Shown piece by piece: positions 24,677-31,858 of a DNA stretch of 32,743 nucleotides; position 1 is the stretch's first letter, and each line of letters begins with the position of its first letter. A model generated the notes under the pieces. That model searched no databases. It worked only from the letters and a program-made list of their open reading frames with translations, and was not told the DNA's origin. The stretch comes from an uncultured Bacteroidota bacterium (GTDB taxonomy: Bacteria > Bacteroidota > Bacteroidia > Chitinophagales > Chitinophagaceae), in assembly GCA_903854725.1 (NCBI GenBank), contig CAINWZ010000120.1, positions 1 through 32,743 on the forward strand, read 5' to 3'. Made by a program: the position numbers and the translations under genes.

Positions 24677-26790
24677 TAATTTAATTCAATTTGAATTTGT
24701 TGTCCTTTAATAATTAATTCTCCTTGCGCAATACTTTGTTTTATCACTTTCCCTTTGCCTACACATTTAACCAACAATCCTTTTTTCTCACAAAGCCATA
24801 AAGCATCTTGTAATTTCATGCCTGTCATATTTGGCATTGAGCTGTCCGAAATAACTTGTTGCGCTGCCTTTAAAGTCTTTCCCTTCCCTTGTAGTTGAAT
24901 CCAATCGTTAGTAGACAAAGAAGAATCTTGATAGGGAATAGATAATTGTTTTGCGATAGTTTGTAAAGACATTTTTGAAATGCTATAATTAAATAATTGA
25001 CTATCCTTCATCGCAAATACAGGAGCGATATCTAATTTGTTTTGGATATATGTGGAATACAATCTGTCAGCAATTTCTTTAAAGACTGGACCTGCTACAG
25101 AAGCGCCATAAAATATAGGAGCATGTGGTCTGTTTTTTATAATAACCACACAAGTATATTGAGGATTATCTGCAGGAAAATAGCCGGCAAAAGAAGATTG
25201 AAAAATACCTTCTCCATAACCCTTATTGCCATTCGCAACTTTTGCAGTACCTGTTTTACCTGCCACTTTATACAAACTATTCTTAAACAAAGTTTTAGCA
25301 GTTCCATTAATACATACACCTTCTAATGCGATGCGTAAATCTCTAATAGTACTTGGCTTGCATAATTGTGCATTATATACTGTGGGTAAAAATGTTTTTA
25401 TTTTTTTTCCTTCTTCTTGTATCGCATTTACAAGATAAGGGCGCATCATCACTCCATTATTGGCAATACTATTATATAAATTCAAAGTCTGAATAGGAGA
25501 TATTTCAATATTATATCCAAATGCCATCCAAGGTAGCGTAGTAGGTCCCCATAGTCTGCTTCCTGGTTTTACCAATCTAGGCTGGCGTTCTCCTACTAAA
25601 TCTATTCCTGAAGTTGAATCTAATCTCAGCTTTGATAAGTGCTTAAAGAATACATCTACTTTATTACTATAATGGGTCATGGCAATTTTTGCCATACCTA
25701 CATTAGAACTTTCCTCGAATGCTTCTAAAACAGAAGCGTCAAATTTGCCATGTTTTTCTGAATCAAAAACGGTTTGTCCTGCAACTTTCCAAACACCCCC
25801 TTCTAAATTTAATCTAGAATTGAGTGTTACATTTCCGTCTTCTAGTGCAGACAATAAGGTAACTAATTTAAAAGTTGATCCTGGCTCTGTGGGTGTGATG
25901 GCATAATTTAAATCTTCTACATAAACACCCTCTCCTACCTTACCTAAATTAGCAATGGCTTTTATTTTACCTGTTTTAACTTCCATCACCATGGCAACAC
26001 CAGTAGTAGCCTCGTTTTGAATCATCATTTTCTTCAAAGCATTTTCTGTCACTTCTTGTATAAATACATCTAAAGTGCTTACAATATCTTTTCCAACTTC
26101 TGGTGCTATTTCAAATTCACCTTCTTGCACTGGAACTGTTACCCCGCCTGCAATAGCACGTACTAACTGACGACCATTGCGACCATTTAAAACCGTATCA
26201 TAAGATTTTTCTAAACCTACTTTATTTTCATCTCTCGCTAAACCTATGGTTCTATATCCAATATTTTCGTAAGGATTTAAACGAATATTTTTTTCTTGGG
26301 CAATCATACCACTTTTATACCTACCCAACTTAAATAATGGAAATTTTACTAATTGTAAATATTCTCTATAAGAAATTTTCTTTCTCAATTCATAATTTCC
26401 TTCACTAATATCAAATGCTTTTGTTAATTCATCTTTGTATTTTTCTGCCGTCTTATCTTTAAATAAAGCCGCTAAACTTAAACTTAAAGAATCTATATTA
26501 TTTCTAAATAAGAAACCATTTTTTTCATGAAGAGGTGTTACTCTAAAATCTATATAAATATCAAATTGCGGAATATTGGTACTTAACATTTGTCCGTCTT
26601 CGCTATAGATGGTTCCCCTTGCAGCAGGTATCTCCTCAATTCTTTGATGCAAACTATCACTTAAGCTTCTCCAATACTTTCCTTGTACTTGTTGTATGTA
26701 AAACGCCTTGCTTAAAATAAGAATACATACTAAAACAATAAGTATGAAACTTAAATAAACCCTCCATAATATGTCGCGTTTTACGTCCAT
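24676..26790 (-). CDS. ftsI: Septal penicillin-binding protein (FtsI/PBP3) with PASTA domain
   Basis: FtsI is the class B transpeptidase that crosslinks septal peptidoglycan made by FtsW. It has 704 residues: a short cytoplasmic part, a membrane helix (~10-30), the PBP dimerisation domain (AARGTIYSEDGQMLSTN at 56-72) and the transpeptidase domain. The active-site motifs are all present: Ser305-T-F-Lys308, Ser361-S-Asn363 and Lys512-T-Gly514. A C-terminal PASTA-like domain (~645-704; MPNMTGMKLQDALWLCEKKG, then KVIKQSIAQGELI) follows, as in Spo0VD/PBP2x-like proteins and in Bacteroidota FtsI. It starts two bases after ftsL and overlaps murE by one base. Confidence 0.96.
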   Translation of the reverse strand: MDVKRDILWRVYLSFILIVLVCILILSKAFYIQQVQGKYWRSLSDSLHQRIEEIPAARGTIYSEDGQMLSTNIPQFDIYIDFRVTPLHEKNGFLFRNNIDSLSLSLAALFKDKTAEKYKDELTKAFDISEGNYELRKKISYREYLQLVKFPLFKLGRYKSGMIAQEKNIRLNPYENIGYRTIGLARDENKVGLEKSYDTVLNGRNGRQLVRAIAGGVTVPVQEGEFEIAPEVGKDIVSTLDVFIQEVTENALKKMMIQNEATTGVAMVMEVKTGKIKAIANLGKVGEGVYVEDLNYAITPTEPGSTFKLVTLLSALEDGNVTLNSRLNLEGGVWKVAGQTVFDSEKHGKFDASVLEAFEESSNVGMAKIAMTHYSNKVDVFFKHLSKLRLDSTSGIDLVGERQPRLVKPGSRLWGPTTLPWMAFGYNIEISPIQTLNLYNSIANNGVMMRPYLVNAIQEEGKKIKTFLPTVYNAQLCKPSTIRDLRIALEGVCINGTAKTLFKNSLYKVAGKTGTAKVANGNKGYGEGIFQSSFAGYFPADNPQYTCVVIIKNRPHAPIFYGASVAGPVFKEIADRLYSTYIQNKLDIAPVFAMKDSQLFNYSISKMSLQTIAKQLSIPYQDSSLSTNDWIQLQGKGKTLKAAQQVISDSSMPNMTGMKLQDALWLCEKKGLLVKCVGKGKVIKQSIAQGELIIKGQQIQIELN

Positions 26791-26792
26791 TA

Positions 26793-27137
26793 TTAATTTT
26801 TAGGGTTGGTTTTAATTTTATTTTCTAAAGCAAGTCTAACGGGCATTTCTTTTGCGACAACTAATCCATAAGGCGCCATTGCATTTTGGACTTCGATGGC
26901 ACGGCTACGACGCATAAGCTCAGACTTTATGGTTTTATATTCAAATTGTAATTCTTTAAGCTCTCTTTGTGTAGTATTAATTCGACGGATGGTTTTGTCG
27001 GTAAGATGCCCATTCGCTATGTATAGGATAGCGATGAATGCTAAGAACAAAAAGAAACTAATGTTCATAACAATCCATTGGTAATTAAGAATACTCTTTA
27101 AAGTATTCTTAGGGGCTGGGTTATTGGGTACGGACAT
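26793..27137 (-). CDS. ftsL: FtsL-like division protein
   Basis: This is a 114-residue bitopic membrane protein: ~20 cytoplasmic residues, one helix (~22-41) and a periplasmic segment with leucine/isoleucine-rich heptads (~45-85) that should form a coiled coil. This plan, and the place between rsmH and ftsI, are those of FtsL, which pairs with FtsB/DivIC and binds FtsQ to activate FtsWI. Sequence conservation in the family is weak, so the call leans on topology and gene order. It starts four bases after the rsmH stop and ends two before ftsI. No FtsB/DivIC gene is in the window. Confidence 0.85.
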   Translation of the reverse strand: MSVPNNPAPKNTLKSILNYQWIVMNISFFLFLAFIAILYIANGHLTDKTIRRINTTQRELKELQFEYKTIKSELMRRSRAIEVQNAMAPYGLVVAKEMPVRLALENKIKTNPKN

Positions 27138-27141
27138 ACTA

Positions 27142-28086
27142 TTATACTCTTTCGGCAGCTCGCATTTTTGCGCTTCTGCTTCTATTGTTTTCTTTCATCT
27201 CTTTTTCAGAAGCCACTACAGGTTTTTTTGTAATGATCTTCCAAAAAATTTCCTTTTCTACGGATAAAAAAGGATGGGCATCTTCAGCTTCTTCTTGCGA
27301 CACACGAAAAGCGTTTTTTACTAAACGATCTTCGATGGAATGGAAAGTAATAATCACCGCACGACCACCTGGCTTTACTACCTGAGGCAGTTGCTTTAAA
27401 AATTCTTTTAATGCTTCCATTTCTTCATTCACTACAATTCTTATGGCTTGAAAAACTTGTGCCCAATATTTGTTGGGATTTCCTTTTACGACAGGTGCAA
27501 TGAATGTTTTGAAATCCTGAACAGTATTAATTTTGGCATGCTTACGTTGTGTTACAATATGCTTGGCTAAGGTTTTCGAATTTGTTACTTCACCATATTG
27601 TTCAAACATTTTATGCAATTCTGTTTCAGAATAATTTTCTATAATTTGAGCGGCTGTGTTGGCTTGTCGCTGATCCATGCGCATATCAAAAGGACCATCA
27701 TATCTTGTTGAAAAACCTCTTGTACCTTCATCAAATTGATGACTACTTACACCTAAGTCGGCTAGTATCCCATCCACTTGATCTATTTTATTTAAACGTA
27801 AAAATCTTTGTAGATACTTAAAATTTTCAGGTATAAAAACAAGACGATTGTCTTTTGGTAAATTTTGTTGCGCATCCGCATCTTGATCAAAGGCGATGAG
27901 TCTTCCTTCTGGGCCTAACATGGATAGAATACCCTTACTATGACCACCTCCTCCAAAAGTTGCATCAACATACACTCCATTTGGTTTAATGTTGAGATAC
28001 GACAAGCATTCTTGAAATAAGACTGGAATATGATAAGAAGAAGCAAAAGCTTTAGATGCGTTGGAATCAATGGGTTGATTTTGCAT
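27142..28086 (-). CDS. rsmH: 16S rRNA (cytosine(1402)-N4)-methyltransferase RsmH
   Basis: RsmH (MraW) methylates N4 of C1402 in 16S rRNA using S-adenosylmethionine, tuning decoding at the P site. It has 314 residues, the usual size. Motifs: YHIPVL (18-23), the SAM loop DATFGGGGHSKGIL (41-54), AFDQDADA (65-72), ADLGVSSHQFDEGTRGFS, GPFDMRMD and FHSIEDRLVK with the arginine-rich C-terminus (NNRSRSAKMRAAER). It lies nine bases after mraZ, the classical arrangement, and four bases before ftsL. Confidence 0.97.
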   Translation of the reverse strand: MQNQPIDSNASKAFASSYHIPVLFQECLSYLNIKPNGVYVDATFGGGGHSKGILSMLGPEGRLIAFDQDADAQQNLPKDNRLVFIPENFKYLQRFLRLNKIDQVDGILADLGVSSHQFDEGTRGFSTRYDGPFDMRMDQRQANTAAQIIENYSETELHKMFEQYGEVTNSKTLAKHIVTQRKHAKINTVQDFKTFIAPVVKGNPNKYWAQVFQAIRIVVNEEMEALKEFLKQLPQVVKPGGRAVIITFHSIEDRLVKNAFRVSQEEAEDAHPFLSVEKEIFWKIITKKPVVASEKEMKENNRSRSAKMRAAERV

Positions 28087-28095
28087 CTGTTTTAC

Positions 28096-28554
28096 TTAAT
28101 CTTGATTTTTAATTCCTGCCATTACTTCTTGCGCCAAATTACTAAATGCATCTGCAGAGAAATCCTCAAAGAGCTGTTTGTACTTACTTGCATCCCAAAT
28201 TTCGAAACGATCTAAAGCAGCAGCCAATACAATCTCTTTACCAGGTAAAGCAAATTCACGTAAAGTAGGTGGTAATAAAATTCTTCCAGCACCATCCATT
28301 TCTACTTCGGTAGCTCCCCCTAGAAATTGACGTCTAAACTGACGCACTTTTGGATCGAAATCATTCAACTGGCTAATTCTATCTAATATACTCTGCCAGC
28401 TTTTTAACGGATAAAGTGTCAAGCACTTCTCAAAGCCCCTACTTACAATAAAGCGATTGTCCCCTTCAACTAGCTGTTTTTTAAGACTGCCAGGTAAATG
28501 GAAACGCCCTTTTGCGTCGATAGTTGATTGATATTCTCCGTGAAAGCCTGTCAT
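28096..28554 (-). CDS. mraZ: Transcriptional regulator MraZ
   Basis: MraZ is a DNA-binding protein of the AbrB-like swapped-hairpin fold that forms ring-shaped oligomers and controls its own dcw operon. It has 152 residues with the two expected copies of the motif: DAKGRFHLP (13-21) and DGAGRILLPP (87-96), each followed by a helical stretch. It is the first gene of the operon. Directly upstream, at 28577-28612, are four 10-bp-spaced GTG boxes that fit the known MraZ target pattern, so autoregulation is likely. In other bacteria MraZ can repress (E. coli) or activate (mollicutes) the operon; the direction here cannot be read from sequence. Confidence 0.96.
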   Translation of the reverse strand: MTGFHGEYQSTIDAKGRFHLPGSLKKQLVEGDNRFIVSRGFEKCLTLYPLKSWQSILDRISQLNDFDPKVRQFRRQFLGGATEVEMDGAGRILLPPTLREFALPGKEIVLAAALDRFEIWDASKYKQLFEDFSADAFSNLAQEVMAGIKNQD

Positions 28555-28576
28555 TGTTAATAATTAGAGTGATTTT

Positions 28577-28612
28577 TACCACTTGTTCACACAAATTAAC
28601 ACAATTTCCCAC
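28577..28612 (-). promoter_or_regulatory. Probable MraZ operator: four GTG boxes at 10-bp period
   Basis: On the minus strand, reading towards mraZ, the hexamers GTGGGA (28607-28612), GTGTTA (28597-28602), GTGTGA (28587-28592) and GTGGTA (28577-28582) start exactly 10 bp apart and share GTG(G/T)(G/T)A. MraZ is known to bind short GTG- or TGGG-containing direct repeats at about one helical turn. The distance from the last box to the mraZ ATG is 22 bp. I could not assign a -33/-7 promoter here with confidence. Confidence 0.75.
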
Positions 28613-28639
28613 TTTTAAAGGCTAAAACAGGGGTTCTAG

Positions 28640-28762
28640 TTTTCCACAAGTAATAAACCAAGCTGAAAATCAATACAGTAAAGCAATTCACATTGATTTG
28701 TTCAATTATCGAGCTTTGGGGCTGTGCAAACCTGTGGAAAACCCTATTTTTTATGTGAAAAA
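28640..28762. promoter_or_regulatory. Three DnaA-box-like nonamers between mraZ and queA
   Basis: TTTTCCACA occurs at 28640-28648 (+) and 28733-28741 (-), and TTTTTCACA at 28754-28762 (-). All fit the loose DnaA consensus TTWTNCACA. They sit between the mraZ operator and the queA start. One more such match lies inside ftsZ coding sequence (12018-12026), so single hits do occur by chance. Confidence 0.4.
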
Positions 28763-28770
28763 GGGGTGAA

Positions 28771-28803
28771 TTGTAATGAAAATCAAGGCAATATGTACCT
28801 TTA
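28771..28803 (+). promoter_or_regulatory. Candidate queA promoter, leaderless spacing
   Basis: TACCTTTA at 28796-28803 is one base off TAnnTTTG and lies four bases (GGCC) before the ATG at 28808. A TTG at 28771-28773 could be the -33 element, at a 22-base spacing. Confidence 0.45.
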
Positions 28804-28807
28804 GGCC

Positions 28808-30163
28808 ATGAAGCAGCAGGCGAACCTCCCCATTCAAGATTTTGATTATCATTTACCAGATCAAAGTATCGCCTATACGCCTACTATTAATAGATCGGAT
28901 AGTAAACTATTGGTTTGGGACAAAGAAATAATTGCAGAAAGTACTTACGAGCATATTGCAGATTTTATGCCTGAAAAATCTACGCTATTTTTTAACAATA
29001 GTAAAGTGATTGCCGCGAGAATACATTTTGAAAAAATAAATAATAGTGTCGCTACAAATAAAAACTCATTAGATAATAATAATCTTATTGAAACCAATAG
29101 CATCATTGAAATATTTTGTTTGGAACCCAGCGCAAAGTTTAACCCTGTTGCCCTTGCAATGCAAGCCACTAGCAAAGTAGAATGGATTTGCTTAGTGGGC
29201 GGTGCTAAAAAATGGAAGGAAGGAGTTTTAGAAAAAAAATTTATGCTTTCTTCCACTACTAATTCAGCGCAAGATGCTACCATAACTGTACAAGCAAAAA
29301 AATTAGCAAATTTTGACGGTAAATTTTTAATTGAATTTTCATGGAACAATGCTGACATTAGTTTCTCCGAAATAATTGCACATATTGGCACCATTCCATT
29401 ACCTCCTTATATTCATCGCAACACCACCGAAGCTGATAAAGACAGGTACCAAACAACCTATGCGGTAGCAGAAGGTTCTGTAGCCGCACCCACTGCTGGA
29501 TTACACTTTAATAATGCTATTTTCGAAAGCTTAGCTACTAAAAATTGTAACACAGCATATATAACACTACATGTTGGTGCTGGAACTTTTATGCCTGTGA
29601 AAACAGAAAATATTGCAGCACATGATATGCATGCAGAATTTTTTGAAGTAACTGCTGCTACTATTACACAATTAATTGAAATGGCCTCTCAAAAAGAAAT
29701 AAGTAACACTGCTGCTCCGTTAATTGCAGTAGGAACTACTACGCTTAGAACGCTTGAATCACTTTATTGGTTAGGTGTAAAAATTAACTCAGATGAACAA
29801 GGCAAAAAGGATGATAATAGGAAGGAAATGGAAAACACGGATCTTCATTTGCGCCAATGGGACGCTTATGAATTAAATGATAACAATATTTCTCCCAAAA
29901 TGGCGCTTTGTTGTTTACTAAACTGGATGCAATCACGCCAAATGACTTCATTAATTACAACCACTCAATTAATGATTGTACCTGGCTATACCTTTAAAAT
30001 TTGTAATGGACTTGTTACTAATTTTCACCAACCTAAATCGACGCTTCTATTAATCATTGCAGCTATTACAGGAAATTCATGGAAGTTGATATACCAACAT
30101 GCACTTGATAACCAATACCGTTTTTTGAGTTACGGAGATGGTTGCTATTTTACTATTAAATAG
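28808..30163 (+). CDS. queA: S-adenosylmethionine:tRNA ribosyltransferase-isomerase (QueA), long form
   Basis: QueA moves the ribosyl part of SAM onto preQ1 in tRNA, making epoxyqueuosine. The family pattern is clear: FDYHLPDQSIAYTP (12-25), LFFNNSKVIAARI (60-72), GTIPLPPYIHR (194-204), DRYQTTYAVAEGSVAAPTAGLHF (212-234), HVGAGTFMPVK (255-265), TNFHQPKSTLLL (404-415) and YRFLSYGDGCYF (437-448). At 451 residues it is about 100 longer than E. coli QueA. Extra length includes an Asn-rich segment (~78-98) and a charged Lys/Asp/Glu/Asn segment (~326-346). The end reads GDGCYF where canonical QueA has GDAMLI-like residues. No tgt or queG is nearby. Its last eight bases overlap the end of the convergent kinase gene. 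Confidence 0.88.
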   Translation: MKQQANLPIQDFDYHLPDQSIAYTPTINRSDSKLLVWDKEIIAESTYEHIADFMPEKSTLFFNNSKVIAARIHFEKINNSVATNKNSLDNNNLIETNSIIEIFCLEPSAKFNPVALAMQATSKVEWICLVGGAKKWKEGVLEKKFMLSSTTNSAQDATITVQAKKLANFDGKFLIEFSWNNADISFSEIIAHIGTIPLPPYIHRNTTEADKDRYQTTYAVAEGSVAAPTAGLHFNNAIFESLATKNCNTAYITLHVGAGTFMPVKTENIAAHDMHAEFFEVTAATITQLIEMASQKEISNTAAPLIAVGTTTLRTLESLYWLGVKINSDEQGKKDDNRKEMENTDLHLRQWDAYELNDNNISPKMALCCLLNWMQSRQMTSLITTTQLMIVPGYTFKICNGLVTNFHQPKSTLLLIIAAITGNSWKLIYQHALDNQYRFLSYGDGCYFTIK

Positions 30164-31466
30164 GTAGGATTATTTCAATAGCAGTGCCTATGCCCACTTC
30201 ACTATGCACTGTGATCACGCCTTTATGTGAATCAATTACCCATTTCACATAACTCATACCCAAGCCATACCCTTTTACATCATGCACATTACCTGAATGC
30301 GCTCGGTAAAATTTTTCAAAAATATGTTTTCTAGCATCTGCATCCATACCAATGCCTTTGTCTTGAATGCTTATGGATAGCTTATTGCCTAAAGTCTTTG
30401 TTTTGATAATAATATCAATGTCGTTCTTGGAATACTTAATCGCATTGTCTATCAAATTAGACAATACATGCAATAGGTGTTCCTCATCTACCTTAATTAA
30501 GGAAGGATTTGCTTCTAATATAGTTTGTACATTGGAAGGCTTCCCTTCTAATTGTAATTTAAAACTATCCACTACACCGAGTATTAAATCATGTATATCT
30601 ACTTCTTGCTTATTAAGTTCATTTTCCTTTTTATCTAATTGTGCCGCTTGTAAAATAGTTTCTACATGCTTATTCATTCTAACATTTTCCTCCTTAATAA
30701 TATTACTAAAATATTCGACCGACTTTGGATCGCTATTAACTTTGCTACTTCTTAATGCATCAACTGCCAATGAAATAGTGGCTAAAGGCGTTTTAAGCTC
30801 GTGCGTCATATTATTAATAAAGTCTCTTTTTATCTCCACCAACTTTCGCTGTGTTATTAAGGACCTGATCGTAATAAAAAAAGCGGCTAACACTACTATA
30901 ATAAATAACACCACTCCCACGATAATCCATAATAAAGAACGCAATAAATAGTAGCGAATATTGGGTGCTACTATAATTATGGTTTCAAAGGGGCCTGTAG
31001 GCTCCATGATGTCTGAAGGGATAATAGGTACTCTGGCCTGAAGCGCATTTACTTCGTCCGAAAATACATCTTCAAATTGCTTGCTCTTCATTTCGATATT
31101 GCCTTTTTTATCGGCAATAGCAAATTCAAAGTGCAAATCATTTAAACCATATTTATCTAATGCAATTTTTATCTTCTTGTTTACTTCATCGAATGTATAG
31201 ATATCCGAAATAGTCGTTTCTTCAAAATTGTGTAAATGATAATCGTCTTGTAAACCCAAGCCTTTTTTAGGAAAATGAAATGACAACCCACTATTCATCT
31301 TCTTCCCAATTTCAGTAGAAACCTGAACGCCTGAATTATTTAATTTATCAGACAACTGATTTTTTTGTAAAATCATTAAGCCCTGCAACCAAGATATTTG
31401 AATAAATAAAATACCCAATATTGACAGCGCTATCAAAGTGAATATGACTGGGAATGTTTTTTTCAT
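30156..31466 (-). CDS. Membrane sensor histidine kinase
   Basis: This is a 436-residue two-component sensor. Two membrane helices (~5-27 and ~176-200) flank a ~150-residue periplasmic sensor region with no recognised domain. The HisKA domain has the phosphoacceptor His222 in NNMTHELKTPLA. The ATPase domain has an N box (NLIDNAIKYS, 337-346), G1 box DKGIGM (369-374), F box (FEKFYRAHSG) and G2 box GYGLGMSYV (399-407). No HAMP domain is evident. I start at 31466 because that ATG opens the hydrophobic N-terminus (MKKTFPVIFTLIALS); an in-frame ATG at 31544 would place the atp terminator inside the gene. No response regulator gene is adjacent, so the partner is unknown. Confidence 0.93.
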   Translation of the reverse strand: MKKTFPVIFTLIALSILGILFIQISWLQGLMILQKNQLSDKLNNSGVQVSTEIGKKMNSGLSFHFPKKGLGLQDDYHLHNFEETTISDIYTFDEVNKKIKIALDKYGLNDLHFEFAIADKKGNIEMKSKQFEDVFSDEVNALQARVPIIPSDIMEPTGPFETIIIVAPNIRYYLLRSLLWIIVGVVLFIIVVLAAFFITIRSLITQRKLVEIKRDFINNMTHELKTPLATISLAVDALRSSKVNSDPKSVEYFSNIIKEENVRMNKHVETILQAAQLDKKENELNKQEVDIHDLILGVVDSFKLQLEGKPSNVQTILEANPSLIKVDEEHLLHVLSNLIDNAIKYSKNDIDIIIKTKTLGNKLSISIQDKGIGMDADARKHIFEKFYRAHSGNVHDVKGYGLGMSYVKWVIDSHKGVITVHSEVGIGTAIEIILPI

Positions 31467-31508
31467 AGTTACATTTAAATCTCTTGCCCTCTTCGGGTAT
31501 GTGAATAT

Positions 31509-31541
31509 AAAAAAAATCCCGGCTACCTTAGGCAACCGGGA
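31509..31541 (-). terminator. Rho-independent terminator after atpC
   Basis: On the minus strand a hairpin (31517-31522 with 31536-31541, six GC-rich pairs; two more short pairings inside separated by mismatches) is followed by a run of eight T (31509-31516). It lies 48 bp beyond the atpC stop and 43 bp before the kinase start, so it ends the atpD-atpC unit. Confidence 0.85.
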
Positions 31542-31588
31542 CAATTATTTAAGAATCATCCCTTTTATGCTAGGATGACAAATTCAAT

Positions 31589-31834
31589 TTATAAAACGCC
31601 TTCTACTAAAACAGTGGCTTTATTATTAATCACTTCCACAAATCCACCTTGGATGGCATACATTTCGGGGGCAAGTCCCTTTTTTAATACCTTAACTTGT
31701 CCAACACCTAATGCACTTACCAAAGGAGCATGTTTATCTAATACTTCAAATAACCCGTCTATACCAGGCAATTGAACGCCTTGTACTTCTCCGCTAAATA
31801 GCTTTTTTTCGGGTGTCAAAATTTCCAATAACAT
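31589..31834 (-). CDS. atpC: ATP synthase epsilon subunit, short form
   Basis: Epsilon is part of the central stalk of F1, linking gamma to the c-ring. This protein has 81 residues and comprises only the N-terminal beta-sandwich (MLLEILTPEKKLFSGEV, LPGIDGLFEVLDKHAPLVSAL, IQGGFVEVINNKATVLVE). The C-terminal two-helix domain found in E. coli or Bacillus epsilon (~130-140 residues) is missing. There is no frameshift remnant downstream: the stop is followed by the terminator. Short epsilon proteins are, to my knowledge, usual in Bacteroidota. It follows atpD after 24 bp. Confidence 0.94.
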   Translation of the reverse strand: MLLEILTPEKKLFSGEVQGVQLPGIDGLFEVLDKHAPLVSALGVGQVKVLKKGLAPEMYAIQGGFVEVINNKATVLVEGVL

Positions 31835-31858
31835 GCGCGCAGTTTAGTATTAATTTAA

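Noticed and set aside
28555..28807. The mraZ-queA gap as a chromosomal replication origin
   Set aside because: DnaA-box-like sites are present, but there is no AT-rich repeat array, no flanking dnaA/dnaN and no change in gene orientation pattern that would support an origin; a regulatory role is simpler.
28945..29394. A 149-codon open frame antisense to queA
   Set aside because: It is nested in queA, has no recognisable motif and lacks an upstream promoter box.
30367..30951. A 194-codon open frame on the plus strand, antisense to the sensor kinase
   Set aside because: It lies wholly inside the well-supported kinase gene, is rich in Ser/Leu/Ile as expected from reading the complement of a coding frame, and shows no domain or promoter.
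31467..31544. A longer start at 31544 for the sensor kinase
   Set aside because: It would place the atpC terminator hairpin in the coding region, and the added residues lack the expected hydrophobic N-terminus that begins at 31466.
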